Part shown: positions 34,864 through 49,777 of the stretch, piece by piece
Numbering within the stretch: the stretch's first letter is position 1
How the letters are laid out: each line of letters starts with the position of its first letter
The notes under the pieces: model-generated
The model's database searches: none
Seen by the model: only the letters and a program-made list of their open reading frames with translations
Told to the model about the DNA's origin: nothing
Position numbers and translations under genes: made by a program
Assembly (NCBI GenBank): GCA_016800925.1
Contig: JABCPU010000205.1
Location: 1-64,000 of the forward strand
DNA length: 64,000 bases
Reading direction: 5' to 3'
DNA from: Suillus spraguei
Lineage: Eukaryota; Basidiomycota; Agaricomycetes; Boletales; Suillaceae

Positions 34864-37800
34864 TGCAGCAAGAACCAACAACACAACACCAACAGAGAAC
34901 AGACTTCAAAATATGGCAGCAGAACCTTCGCAAATCCTCCAACGCATGGGAACATCTCCTGAAGAACCTCAATCCCGACAACTTCGACATGGCATGTATA
35001 CAAGAACCTTTTCTCAACCCTGTGAATCTCGCTAACGCCTCTAGCCTCCGACGCTATTGGGATGTGGTATACCCAACCGGCCACCACACGAATCAAAACC
35101 GAACGCAAGTGATAATGCTGATCAACAAGAAGATCTCCAAGAACAAATGGCACGCTATCCCAATCCAATCGACGAACGTCATGGCCATAGAATTATCGGG
35201 AGACTTCGGAAAGGTGCGTTTCTATAATATATATAACCCCTGCGACCACGACGGCACCCTGCATTTCCTCGAAAGACATATGCAAACGGAACATAACGCA
35301 CGTCGGGCAAACCCTCAACAACTCGCTCAAGGCGAGGAGGAAGTAAATACTGAACATATAATTTGGCTAGGCGACTTCAACCGGCACCACCCAATGTGGG
35401 AGCTAACTTCAAACAGTCACCTATTCACTGCAGCGAACCTCGACGCCGCAGGTGTACTAATAAATCTTCTAGCGCTGTACAATTTAATCCAAGTACTACC
35501 CCCGGGAATCGCCACACTGGAAGCATCATCCACGAAGAACCTCACAAGACCCGACAACGTCTTCTGCTCAGCCCAACTCCAACACGCTTTCACGGCATGC
35601 AACGTTGAGTACCACCTAAGACCAGTCATCACTGACCACTTTCCGATCATTAGCTTGCTAGAATTGCAACCAGAACGCATCAACTGTATACCGCGCCACA
35701 ATTACAGAGAAGCAGACTGGGACGAAATAAATGAGGCACTAGCAGCGGATCTCAGCACCATCCCCCCACCAACTGAGATCATGACGAAAGTTCAATTCGA
35801 GGAGGCCTTCGACAACCTCACTTCAATCATCGCGAAGGTAGTAGATGCAAAGGTGCCGAAATCGAAACCATCACCCTACGCAAAACGATGGTGGTCAAAA
35901 AGCCTGGATATAGAACGAAAGGAAGTACATAAATTAGGCCGCAAATCGAGAGCTAAACTAGTGTATAGAAACGACCCAATCCACGAACAGTATCGCAAAG
36001 CGCGCAACGCCTTCTCAGAAAGCATCAGAAAGGCAAAGAAATCTCACTGGACCGCCTGGCTGGAAACGATGACCCCAGCCGGGGTATGGAATTTTCACCA
36101 CTACGCAGCAAGCAACCCAGAAGATCAAATGCACACAAGAATCGCCACGCTCAAGGACCCAGAACGCAATCATCAAAACTCAACCCAAACCAACGACAGG
36201 AAAAGCGAGCTCTTATATGAGGTCTTCTTCAAACCCCCCCCGGCCAATGAGCACGTAGACCCTAATTATATTTACCCTCCTCCCGTTTGTGAGTTTACAC
36301 TGATAACGAATGAACAGATAGACAGAGCGATAGCAAAGCTCTCCCCGCACAAAGCCCCTGGACCGAATGGAATAAGTTACTGCGTCTTCACCCACTGCGC
36401 AGCGCAGCTAGTCCCATTTATGGGACCGATATTTCGAGCGACCTTTACATTAGAAATATACCCGGACCAGTGGAAGAAGTCATCAACCATAGTACTGCGC
36501 AAACCCGGCAGACCGGACTACAGTCTCCCCAAGGCGTACAGACCGATAACGCTGCTGGACACCATGGCCAAAATACTATCCTCATGCGTGGCAGACGACC
36601 TCACCTATATAGCCGAAAGACACGATCTCTTAGCAGCAACGCACTTTGGGGGAAGACCAGGACGCTCGACCACAGATTCCCTGCACTTACTAACGAAGTT
36701 CATTACTGACGCTTGGGCCTCAAGGGAAAATTTTGTTTCCATGTTGTTCCTGGATGTTAAAGCCGCTTTTCCCAGTGTCGTGGTCAACAAACTCCTCCAC
36801 AACCTCAAGAAATCAGGAATACCTCAAGAATACATCGATTGGTACAGGAGAAGATTAGACGGAAGATCAACATCTCTAATCTTTGACGATTTTCAATCGG
36901 AATCATTCCAGGTCAAAGGTGGTGTCGATCAAGGCTGTCCCTTATCCCCACTTGCATTCATCTTCTACAATACTGACCTACTAAGAGTCGCAGATCCAAG
37001 ACCCCGCAAGGGAGAACTCAGCTTAGGATTCATAGACGATGTCGCTTTAATAGCGAAAGGTGAGTCATACGAAGAGGCGAACACTAAGCTAACTAGAATG
37101 ATGGAGAAGAGAGGAGGCGCGCTACAATGGAGTGAGGAGCATCACGCGGAATTCGAGCTAGACAAAACGGCACTGGTATGTCTCGCAAGAAAGCGCGTGC
37201 AAAGTGTCACGGACCCACACAAAACAATCCCTGCGCCAAAACCTGCAATCGCCATTCGAAATCACACAATACAACCATCGAGCTCGCACAAATTTCTAGG
37301 AGTAATAATAGACGAGAACCTTAACTTCAAGGAACATGCAGCCCACGCCCTGGCAAAAGGCACAAAGTACATCCTGGCCTGCAACAGGATGATCCGACCC
37401 ACGAAGGGCATCAAAAGTCGACTAATGAAGAGACTATACGAGGGAGTAGTCATTCCTAAAATGTTATATGCAGCTGATGTCTGGTGCGCAGGACTGGTAG
37501 CAAAGGGCAAAGGAAAGAAGCTAAATGGACGAGGGGCTCGAGGATTCGCGTCGCAAATGGCAAGGGTGCAGAGAATGGCAACCCTGATGATAACGGGCGG
37601 AATGAGATCCACTGCTACAGATATCCTAGACGCGCACGCTAACATACTTCCCTTTCAACAGACACTACGCAAGATATGCCTCAAATCGACCCTCAGAATG
37701 ACCTCACTCCCAGACTCTCACCCGCTAGCCAGAGACATCAAGATGGCCTACAACTACGGGAATGCACGCAACTTTGCCAAACCAAAGCGCCACCCATCCC

Positions 37801-38927
37801 CGCTTCACAAGCTAATGTACGAATTCAAGGTCAACCCAGCTCGAATGGAGAAGATCCACCCAATCCGCCACAATCCAAAGTGGAAGCCGGACGTCGAATT
37901 ACAGATAGCGAGGAAGAAGAAGGAAGCAGCCGACGAAGATGAGCTGGCGAGGGAAGAGATCCGAGTATACTCAGACGGTTCGGCCATAGATGGAGGAGTA
38001 GGGGCAGCGGCCATTCTCATGCGAGACGGAGAGGTAAAAGACGAACTAAGGTTTTATCTGGGGAAGGATAGCGAGCACACGGTATATGAGGGAGAGCTAG
38101 TGGGGATGATTCTAGCGGTGGAGCTGATTAGAAGAGCAGGAGGGGGAGAATCAATGGCACTGGGGGTGGACAACCAGGCGGCAATTCGCGCAACGAAAGC
38201 ATTCAATTCGCAACCCGGACATCACCTAATGGACACCTTCCACGACAGTCTCCGTGAAATCATCCCAGACAACAATGGCAAAAGGCTGGTGGTGAGATGG
38301 ACGCCAGGCCATGTAGGAATACCGGGGAACGAGAAGGCAGATGAGAGGGCAAAAAGGGCAGCAAGGAAAGACGTCTCGGAGGGGAGACTTCTCCCAAAGT
38401 CTCTAAGGACGGCAGCGAAGGATCCCATCACGCTACCAATCAGCAAATCGTCCACACTCCAGCAGTTTCGAGAGCGAATCAAGGAAGAAGCAGCAAAGGT
38501 CATGCACCTTTCCCCCCGTTTCGCTGCCTTACAGACCATAGACCCAACCGCTCCGTCGAAACACTTCGCAGGACTCATTGATCAATTCCCGCGTCGTCAC
38601 AGCTCGCTTCTCTTCCAGCTCAGAACAGGACACATTCCTCTCAACAAACACCTACACCGTATAGCGAAGTCAGAAACAGCAACATGCCAACAATGCAACG
38701 AAGGAAACGAGTCAGTCCATCACTTCCTTCTCACCTGCCCAGCATACACCAGACAACGCAACATACTCAGACAAGAACTAGGAACGAGAGCGCACCATGT
38801 GAAGCACATTCTCAATGACGCTGAATGTCTAAAGTCACTGTTCACATTCATAGCCAAAACGAAAAGATTCGAGCCAACCTTCGGAGACGTATCACCACCA
38901 AAGGACAAGAACGACAAAAACAGCTAG
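34863..38927 (+). CDS. LINE ORF2: APE endonuclease, reverse transcriptase, RNase H
   Basis: A frame of 1,354 residues from the ATG at 34863; it is open further upstream, to about 34737, but without an ATG in good context. The order is: APE-type endonuclease (IWQQNLRKS, CIQEPFL, GDFNRHHPMW near residue 169, TDHFPI near 257); reverse transcriptase (HKAPGPNGIS, YRPITLLDTMAK, FLDVKAAFPS near 628, VDQGCPLSPLAF, FIDDVALIA near 722 as the catalytic Asp pair); a RNase H domain (VYSDGSAIDGG near 1036, YEGELVGM, VDNQAAIRA, WTPGHVGIPGNEKAD); and a C-terminal zinc motif CQQCNEGNESVHHFLLTC. All catalytic acidic residues visible for each domain are present. It performs target-primed reverse transcription in the nucleus. 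The start is chosen because of the TAATG overlap with the preceding stop. Confidence 0.95.
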   Translation: MQQEPTTQHQQRTDFKIWQQNLRKSSNAWEHLLKNLNPDNFDMACIQEPFLNPVNLANASSLRRYWDVVYPTGHHTNQNRTQVIMLINKKISKNKWHAIPIQSTNVMAIELSGDFGKVRFYNIYNPCDHDGTLHFLERHMQTEHNARRANPQQLAQGEEEVNTEHIIWLGDFNRHHPMWELTSNSHLFTAANLDAAGVLINLLALYNLIQVLPPGIATLEASSTKNLTRPDNVFCSAQLQHAFTACNVEYHLRPVITDHFPIISLLELQPERINCIPRHNYREADWDEINEALAADLSTIPPPTEIMTKVQFEEAFDNLTSIIAKVVDAKVPKSKPSPYAKRWWSKSLDIERKEVHKLGRKSRAKLVYRNDPIHEQYRKARNAFSESIRKAKKSHWTAWLETMTPAGVWNFHHYAASNPEDQMHTRIATLKDPERNHQNSTQTNDRKSELLYEVFFKPPPANEHVDPNYIYPPPVCEFTLITNEQIDRAIAKLSPHKAPGPNGISYCVFTHCAAQLVPFMGPIFRATFTLEIYPDQWKKSSTIVLRKPGRPDYSLPKAYRPITLLDTMAKILSSCVADDLTYIAERHDLLAATHFGGRPGRSTTDSLHLLTKFITDAWASRENFVSMLFLDVKAAFPSVVVNKLLHNLKKSGIPQEYIDWYRRRLDGRSTSLIFDDFQSESFQVKGGVDQGCPLSPLAFIFYNTDLLRVADPRPRKGELSLGFIDDVALIAKGESYEEANTKLTRMMEKRGGALQWSEEHHAEFELDKTALVCLARKRVQSVTDPHKTIPAPKPAIAIRNHTIQPSSSHKFLGVIIDENLNFKEHAAHALAKGTKYILACNRMIRPTKGIKSRLMKRLYEGVVIPKMLYAADVWCAGLVAKGKGKKLNGRGARGFASQMARVQRMATLMITGGMRSTATDILDAHANILPFQQTLRKICLKSTLRMTSLPDSHPLARDIKMAYNYGNARNFAKPKRHPSPLHKLMYEFKVNPARMEKIHPIRHNPKWKPDVELQIARKKKEAADEDELAREEIRVYSDGSAIDGGVGAAAILMRDGEVKDELRFYLGKDSEHTVYEGELVGMILAVELIRRAGGGESMALGVDNQAAIRATKAFNSQPGHHLMDTFHDSLREIIPDNNGKRLVVRWTPGHVGIPGNEKADERAKRAARKDVSEGRLLPKSLRTAAKDPITLPISKSSTLQQFRERIKEEAAKVMHLSPRFAALQTIDPTAPSKHFAGLIDQFPRRHSSLLFQLRTGHIPLNKHLHRIAKSETATCQQCNEGNESVHHFLLTCPAYTRQRNILRQELGTRAHHVKHILNDAECLKSLFTFIAKTKRFEPTFGDVSPPKDKNDKNS

Positions 38928-39127
38928 ACGCACCCCAATCCCTGTAACAACCCCCCTTTCACCTTAAGCTGGTGTTAACGTCCGCGCCTCGGCCAGGACC
39001 ATTGAACACGACCCAACATCCACGGACACGCACATATGCATCAATTAGAGTAAATACCGCATGTAATGTCTATCATAGGGCTCCGCCCCAACGGACACAA
39101 AACAAGGATTCAAAAAAAAAAAAAAAA

Positions 39128-39139
39128 AAGTTTGTAGGC
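39128..39139 (+). repeat. right target-site duplication of the LINE
   Basis: AAGTTTGTAGGC directly after the A tail (A run at 39112-39129), identical to 32862-32873. The first two A bases could belong to the tail. Confidence 0.9.
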
Positions 39140-41855
39140 AGGTATCAAATATGCACTGTACAGGAGGGACGTATTTCGAATATATTATGATCGCAGCGAG
39201 ATGTTGCCTGGCATAGAACAGCATCAACATGTCAGCAAAAACGGGCAATGGTTCTTCCGTTTTGACAACTTAAACGAAGGTTTGTGCGTGTGTCAAACGC
39301 TCCAGCTGAACGCTATTTGCATGACACTGGCCCAGAGAGCGGGAGGGCGTATGGGGCAATGCCGCAACATATGTAGAGCGGTACCCAATGACTGTGACCG
39401 CGGTCGGTTCATTCGACAAATTCGCGAACATTTGGACTGAGACAGAGTGGGGTACGTCGGAGAAGAACCCATGAGGGGTCAACGAAGATGTTTTATCGAG
39501 TGTCATCATTTAGAAGTTCATGGTTGATCCACGCGAGTCCAATCGTTTGAACCTCATGGTGGAAACGCCATCGAAAACGTACTCAGTTTCACACAGAAGT
39601 GAAACGCGCTACCCTGACAGAAGTCTTGTGAATGTCGATTTGGTCGGCTGGAGTTGTCTCAAGTCATCGTTCCTTCTATTACTAGTTTCCCACAAGTCAG
39701 ATATTGAGATCTAAGAGAACTCGATAACGGACCGTCCACCGCTTTTCTGCGACCTGATGCCGAGGTCTATGCATCGAGACAAGTTTTTGGGACGATGATA
39801 GATTGCAGTACATAGGATATCTGGTTTGTAAACAAAAAAACTGAAAGTAAGCCTTTCGGCGAAAAAAATCGCAAGTTTTTTTTGGCCCGAGACATCATCT
39901 AGAACGAAAGGGATGTCTAACGAGAGCCACGAGGTAAGGTGCTAGCATATTGCTCCAACAATAAACAAAAGCGGCTAAGTGAATTTTCTAGATTCTGGCC
40001 TATCGATATGAAGATAGCTGTAAGTCAGATTCTTACTTATCGATATGCTTGACGAGTGGTGACCGAGGTCTTGATCTCTACCAAGAGTGTTGCACCTCAT
40101 TCGTTTTAAGATTCGGTGGTCAAACTATAAAAAGAGGAATGGAGCAGGGTCGGAGCAGGGTGAGGTGGAGAGTTTCGGTGTCAGCCGTGGACAACAAAAA
40201 ACGACAACTATCCGGTTCGGATGTCGTTCAGCAACAGTTCAGGACAAATAACTAAGGACTCGAACCGTATTAGTTGACTTTGGAGAAGAGCGAAATGCAG
40301 AATAGGCTCCTACCACACGATTCGAAACTTGAATGAGATTGATTCCAAGCCACGTGTAGGATGGTCCCCTACCTTGAAGTAAATATAGTGGATTATGTGT
40401 GGAACCGTGACTGTGTAGTATGAGCCAGTGGTCCATCAGTGAGATTTAGCAGAAGTTAACAATGTGCGTCTCATAATACGAAGTCCTGGCGCCTCGTACT
40501 TACACAAGAATACTGATAGCATAGGCACAGACCACTGTTGCTGCCTGCCTCGAGATACTTTGCAATAAGCTCGAGGTTGGGTTCAGGCCGGTACTGTTCC
40601 TTTTTCACCTGGGTGCAGTATTGTTGATAGAAGATTGTAGATCATCCGCCGGAACCGGGACACCGTGTAGCTTGGAATCTGACACGGGATGTTAACAGTT
40701 TATCAACAAGAAGCTAAATGAAGAAACAGACTAACAGTCATTTGACTTGTAGCTTAAAGTTAGATGCGCAATGTAGAAAATTGTGACACCACGAGAGGAG
40801 AAAACTTTGCCTACCGTTTTTCTGGCATATTTGATCTCAACTTCATCTTGTTCTCCATCTCCATTGGCCCCGAACTTAGCAAGTCCAAGTACATTTTGGC
40901 CACGCGCGATCTGTATGAGTCAAAGGGTATTCTTCCAAGGATCGAGGGCAATCCCATCATCCGAACACCGAACCTGTTCAGTGGACGAGGACAGCGGAAT
41001 GAGCGATGCAGACTTCGATTGCTATGCCCGCACAACAAAGATCCTGAAAATTGTGATCGAGCTGCGAAAGTCGGGAGAACCACTAAAAATATTCTTGTTG
41101 TTCAGGATGGTCAAGTATGTGAGCAAGGCACGTAAGTATGAGACTGTTAGGCTAGTCGCATAGCCAGATCAGAAGTTCTCGTTCAAAATGTCGCAATCAC
41201 TTTTGTATAGAGAGAATAGCATTTTGAGAGAATGTTTGCAGGTGGTCACGCAATGATGACAAGGTCATCGTCGGCGATGGCTAAGTTCTATCCTATCACT
41301 CTTTCCCAACCACCTCTTCTAATTACTACCTTGTTAAATGCGTCTGACTCCTGGATGAGTTTGACTAGTACCCCTTCTCTCTACCTGGGATCAGGCCGGC
41401 CATCAGAGAGCTGCTAGAATCTTGAGTCCTTCAGGGTACGTTGCGTTAATAGTGGGGTCTTTCCTTCGCTTCATGCCGCATTATTTGCCCACAGAAAGTC
41501 ATCCCTGGCCTTGTAGTGATATGAGAAAAACTTTCTCGCCATGTAGTCCTCTGATCAACGCTCAAGTTGGAACAATTCCAAGTCACCTGGATCTGTATAT
41601 GATGATCACTGCATGTATTCATCACTGCCAGCCAAAGTGGAACCATTAATAGGATCTGTAATATTACGATGTTCGTGTGCCATTGGAATTGATGACATTG
41701 TCGAGGCAGACCTCATCACGTAGGTCGTAAGCATTCGTAAAGCGTTCATTATGCGGCAACATCAAATTTTAATTTCACAGGCAGGCAGGGACTTTGGACA
41801 TCCGAAGTTCCATTCCAATGGCCACACGTAAGATGCAAGGGCTCGTGTATTTAAG
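39140..41855. other. spacer between LINE and GH31 gene 2; possible ABC-transporter scrap
   Basis: No complete gene is visible. At 41085-41135 one plus-strand frame reads TTKNILVVQDGQVCEQGT, which resembles the strand and turn after the H-loop of ABC transporter nucleotide-binding domains (ILVLxDGxVVExGTH). The upstream sequence (GRGQRNERCRLRLL) only weakly recalls the ABC signature, and no Walker motifs were found. Other short frames at 39201-39440, 40049-40255 and 41422-41649 overlap equally open frames on the other strand. Confidence 0.3.
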
Positions 41856-41863
41856 TATAAATA
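41856..41863 (+). promoter_or_regulatory. TATA box of GH31 gene 2
   Basis: TATAAATA lies 62 bp before the ATG (41918), in the same AAGTATAAATACAA context as before gene 1, with GGCCACACGTAAG upstream. The spacing from TATA to ATG is close to that of gene 1 (69 bp). Confidence 0.6.
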
Positions 41864-41917
41864 CAAACCCACCACATATTCCCCATCTGCAGCGGATTCC
41901 TTCTCTCAGTCGACCTC

Positions 41918-44900
41918 ATGTTTTCTTTGCTGTTGGGTGCCCTGTATGCTTTGGCACCTACAGTTTCGGGAGCAGCCTCAACTACTGGTCGGCGCACCGC
42001 ACTAGGAAACAACCCCAATTTTGATGGCACCGCAACGCCTTACTCAATGAATGTCACAGACTGCCCAGGTTGGAGTGCGTTTTAATGTCTTGGGAGTTAA
42101 CATTGACGATGGCGGAGTTCAGGATACATTCTGGGGTCGCTTCAGGAGTCTGACATTGGTCTCACTGCTCGGCTCACACTTGCTGGACCAGCATGCAATG
42201 CTTTTGGACTCGATATCTCAGACCTAACCATCGAAGTTATGTACCAGTCACAGTCCACGTATGTCGCTTCTGGAGCCTTTTTGATGCAGTGGTAATGGTT
42301 GATTTTAGGTTACATGTTAAGATCTATGACACTGCCAACCAACAATTCACAATCCCCGAGTCAGTGATCGCACGGCCTGCCGCGCCAACGACATCCTACA
42401 CGAGTAGCTCTGACCTGGTATTCAACTACGATACAACGCCTTTCGCATTTTGGATCACGAGACGCTCAGACCCGGACGCAATGCCATTGTTTGACACGAG
42501 AACTTCATCGCTGCCACCCACTCCTATTCCGCCTTTCAATACATCTGACCCAAGAACAGCATTCGATGGTTTTCCTCTTGTATTCGAAGATCAATATCTC
42601 CAGGTCTGTATCTGTCACTCCCAATGTAAGTCTGGCTTACGATTACCAGGTTGCTTCTGCACTGCCGTATGGCACTAATATCTACGGTTTGGGCGAAGTC
42701 ATTGCCAGTAGTGGATTTAGACGCGACATCGGAACAGATGGAGGCGTGGGCACCATTCAAACGCAATGGAGTCTGGGACTTTCGGATCCTATTGATCAGA
42801 ACTTGTAAGTTGCATGACTAGAAATCAGTCTCATGTGACGATATGCGGGTTGGTCAGGTATGGTTCCCATCCAATCTACGTTGAACATCGGTACAATGCG
42901 ACTACCGGAAAGGCGTCTGCCTCTGGCGTTCTTCTGCTCAGGTATTCAACTGCAGCCGAATCTTGACTCTATCTGTTAATAGCATTACTTAGCTCCGCAG
43001 GTTCAGATATCTTCCTGCAGACGCCCCCGAACTCCAAGGTATCATTAATCGAGTATCGCATAGTTGGTGGTATCCTGGACTTTTACTTCTTCTCTGGTCC
43101 CTCGGATGCAGAAGTCATTGCCCAGTATGGTTCGGTCGTCGGGTACCCTATGTGGCAACCAGCGTGGGGCTTTGGGTTCCACCTTTGTAGGTAATGTTCT
43201 CTATAATGTGGTTGGCGTTAAGGAGACTTGTTGAAGTCGTTCAGATGGGGATATCACAATATCAGTGAGGACAGAGAGAATGTCGCACAGATGCGTGCTG
43301 CGGGCATTCCCCTGGAAGGTTTGTCACCTTTTGGTGGGACTCATCGCTTCTAATCCTCACTTGGAAATGCAGTCCAATGGAACGACATCGACTTGTACCA
43401 CGCTTACCGTGACTTCACTACTGACCCGGTAAGTTTCCCTGGTGATCAAGTTCGTGAGTTCATCCAGGAATTGGTGAGTGTTTCTCGGGATAGCCTACCG
43501 GACGCATTATATCTGACTTGCGTGACAGGCTGCAAATCATCAACATTGTAAATGAGCTTGTGATAGTCCACTACCAGGGTTGATTGAACAGCTTTTCAGA
43601 TATCCCTATTGTCGACGCGGCTATCGCTGTCACGAGGAATTCAACTGATGTTGTAAGTCTCCGAATATGTCGTGATCGCATGCTTCCTGACCATATGTCA
43701 ATTCAGTATGATCCTTTCACACGGGGTGTTGAGGAGTGAGTCTTGCCATTCTGGTGGTGATCCCCGACCATGACCACGCTGTAGGGATGTGTGGATCAAG
43801 AATCCAGATGGGTCTCTATACATCGCCGAAGTCTGGCCCGGCTACACTGTCCGTCACTCCTGACTTACAGAATCTCTCTTCGGTCGATCAATTTACATGC
43901 TTTCTAGGTTTTCCCGGACTGGTTTAGCGAAAATATGCTTTCTGTATGGACTGAGTGTCTCAATAATTGGTCGGACATGGGTGTGGAATTCTCTGGTATT
44001 TGGCTGGACATGAATGAGCCAAGCACGTTCTGTAGCTACTCCTGGTACGGAAAGCTTTTGTTCATGTGTCGCCTTAAGCTGATTGGCGAGAAGCGGGACT
44101 GGCGCGAACTTCTCTTCTGTCGGTCCCCTGACCGATGTCAGCACGGTGGTCATCGGATATCCTGAATGGTATGGTAGTCGGGGAGTTTTCAAGGCGCTAA
44201 ATCTTGCTAACTTTGAGGAAGTTACAATGAAACGCTCTGGGGACCTAGTGGGAACATGACCATTAATGGTACCTCTACAAATTCATGTACCACCAACTCG
44301 ACCGCTGTCACGATGATAGAAAAGCGGGGTGTTGGTGCAGGTAGCGAGGAAGGTGTTGATCTCAACAGCCCGCCATATGCCATACATAATGGTAAAATTC
44401 AATTTTTATATATTACTACTGGGATACGAGTCTGATTTCCTTGGAACGCAGCGGCCGGATCCCTTAACCAGCACTCCCTGGCGACGAACGCCACGCACTC
44501 CGGCGGATATGTGGACCTCGACGTACATAATATGTTCGGACTGATGGAGGAAAAAGCGACACACCTTGCTATTCAATCAATCTTACCTGAAAAGCGACCA
44601 TTCCTGATCAGCAGATCAACCTTCCCTTCTGCGGGAAAATGGACTGGTCATTGGGTATTTTGAATCCACTCGGCTGAATTAGACGCAATGTTGACTTTTT
44701 AAATAGCTTGGTGACAACTTCAGCAAGTGGCAGTACATGCATCTCAACATTCAAGGTGTTCTGCAGTTCCAGATCTACCAAATTCCGATGGTTGGCGCTG
44801 ACACCTGTGGATTCAGTAAGTATCTTTCGGATTTGGATCAGCGTCTGGTTAACTATCTAAATAGACGACAACACTGATGAGGAGTTATGCAATCGTTGGA

Positions 44901-45824
44901 TGCAACTCTCGGCATTCGTTCCCTTCTATAGGAACCACAACACGAATGGTGCTCTCCCTCAAGAGCCTTACCGGTGGGAAAGCGTAGCAAACGCATCCCG
45001 CATCGCCATCACTGCTAGATACGCCCTACTGCCGTACTGGGTCAGTGTGTCCGCTTTCAAATGTTCATGAGGCTGACTGTAAACATACACAAGTACACGC
45101 TCTTTGCTAACTCTTCTATGGCTGGTCTTCCGCCTGTCAGGGCGTTGTTTTATGAGTTCCCTGATGAGCCTGAGCTATTTACCGTAGATAGGCAATGGCT
45201 CGTTGGAAGTGACATTCTCGTAACTCCCGTGCTAACTCCTGGAGTTTCGACTGTAGAGGGTAAACGAATAACTCTCATAACAATGACTGCCACTGATGTT
45301 CTACCCCAGGTATCTTTCCCGGTCGCGGTAGCGTAATCTGGCGTGACTGGTACACGCACGCCGCCGTAAACGCTACGTCTGGAGGAAATACAACGTTAGA
45401 TGCCCCCATCAGTCACATCAACGTCCACATCCGCGACAACTCAGCTCTATTATTGCACCAAGAACCCGGGTACACGATCTACGAGACTCGCGAAGGCCCC
45501 TATTTGTTGCTCGTGTCCCTCAACACAGCAGGCACTGCATTTGGCACTGCGTATGTGGACGATGGGATCAGTTTCCCGCCTGGACCGAGTCGGAGCCTCA
45601 CGTTCCATGCTGCTGAAGGCTCGCTCACGATTGATAGCAAGGGGGAATATCAGATCCTGCAAATGTTGGAGACGATTACTGTGCTTGGTGTACAGGAGCC
45701 TACCCAAGTCTTATTTCAGGGATCACCTGTTGAAGGGTGGACTTATAAGGAGGCCACCGAAGAGTTGGTGGTATCGAACACCTCTGTCAACCTTAATATG
45801 CAGGCGACTTTGGTGTGGAGGTAG
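41918..45824 (+). CDS. GH31 alpha-glucosidase, paralogue 2
   Basis: Close paralogue of the gene at 28309, with the same exon order and nearly the same length. The signal peptide starts [18 protein letters not shown]. Catalytic motifs are [12 protein letters not shown] (nucleophile, near 44010) and [20 protein letters not shown] joined across an intron to LGDN (acid/base), followed by GADTCGF and [14 protein letters not shown]. The C-terminus ends ATLVWR with TAG at 45822-45824. Exons are highly alike between the copies while several introns have diverged, which points to purifying selection on both. The second copy has different residues in the N-terminal linker and in the segment after the nucleophile, so substrate preference may differ. 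No frame break was seen. Confidence 0.88.
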
Positions 45825-46402
45825 CTTTTCTACGGTGTCACAGCATTCCTGGACTATTGGAATCTAGACAGATCGCGCAGTGCGTGATTATAAGAGCTGT
45901 TTTCGGAACGACCAAAATTGGAGCATGACACGTAAACTTGGATCCCAGCTACAAAGACCTCTAAATATTATCATGGATTTCCGAATCTATATGAAATCGC
46001 TAGAAATATTAGAGGTCTACAGCAAGTCTGCAGTATATGTGTGCGGATATCCGATAAGTAGCCGGAATCGATCCGAATGGGAACAAGTCGGGATTGGAGA
46101 AGAAGAACGTTCTATACACAGCACCCAACAGCAAAACACGCCCAGTACATGAGTACTGAGTGACTGCTGTCAAGTGACAAGTAATGAAAAAAACCACCTA
46201 AAATATTTTAATTTTGGACAGTCTCCAATAGCCTCGACTGCCACAATCTTATCTACGAACTTTTATCTTCTTCGGACTTTGAATGAGCAGTAGTCTAGGC
46301 CTATAGGAGTGTTGACAACCCCGAACCAGCTTTTGACAACCCTACAACTTTCTTGCAAACACCTTTTTTTGGATTGCTGCTCAGCAAATTGACCACCAAG
46401 AC
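45825..46402. other. spacer before ARG5,6
   Basis: AT-rich in its middle part; no open frame of interest. The last 150 bp should contain the ARG5,6 promoter and 5' UTR. A short direct repeat, TTGACAACCC/TTGACAACCCT, occurs near 46312-46345. Confidence 0.4.
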
Positions 46403-49400
<2,998 letters not shown>

Positions 49401-49777
49401 TGACATATCGGCGGGGTTTGCTGCTTGTGTTTCGGTGACGTTCTTCGGGCTTCTTAGTAAAAACTTTGTAATATTAGTGATTGAGATCTTTCGGCACCTA
49501 CGGACCCAGGTGGTTCTATGTCTGCCGGGGTGCAGCTTATTAACCGATATCTTATCAACTGTATCATTTGCCCAGACGACCAGCCATGGGCGCAGAAAGC
49601 GCGTGACATTATAATATTGTTTTGAGGGTTTGACGCTTGCAATTGACAGTTGGGCGTCTCTCCATTATTAGATCCGTTCTGTATGCTGTGGTCGACCGCG
49701 TACTACACGAGCACTACTGACACTTCCCACTACCTCAGCGCAATTTTGGCGCATACTAGTAGATTCCTCCACAACCT

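Larger units (their letters stand above)
32874..39127 (+). mobile_element. full-length non-LTR retrotransposon (LINE, Tad1/I-like)
   Basis: A 6,254-bp element bounded by a perfect 12-bp target-site duplication. Its order is a 5' UTR of 167 bp, ORF1 with zinc knuckles (33041-34657), a short middle frame (34654-34863), ORF2 with endonuclease, reverse transcriptase and RNase H (34863-38927), a 3' UTR of about 185 bp, and A16-18. No stop or frameshift interrupts the two long frames. The APE endonuclease, the RNase H and fungal host point to the Tad1/I-type groups; exact clade assignment needs a tree. Intact frames, a clean duplication and a pure A tail indicate a recent insertion that may still be active. 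A 5'-truncated, diverged relative lies at 6664-7124. Confidence 0.95.
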
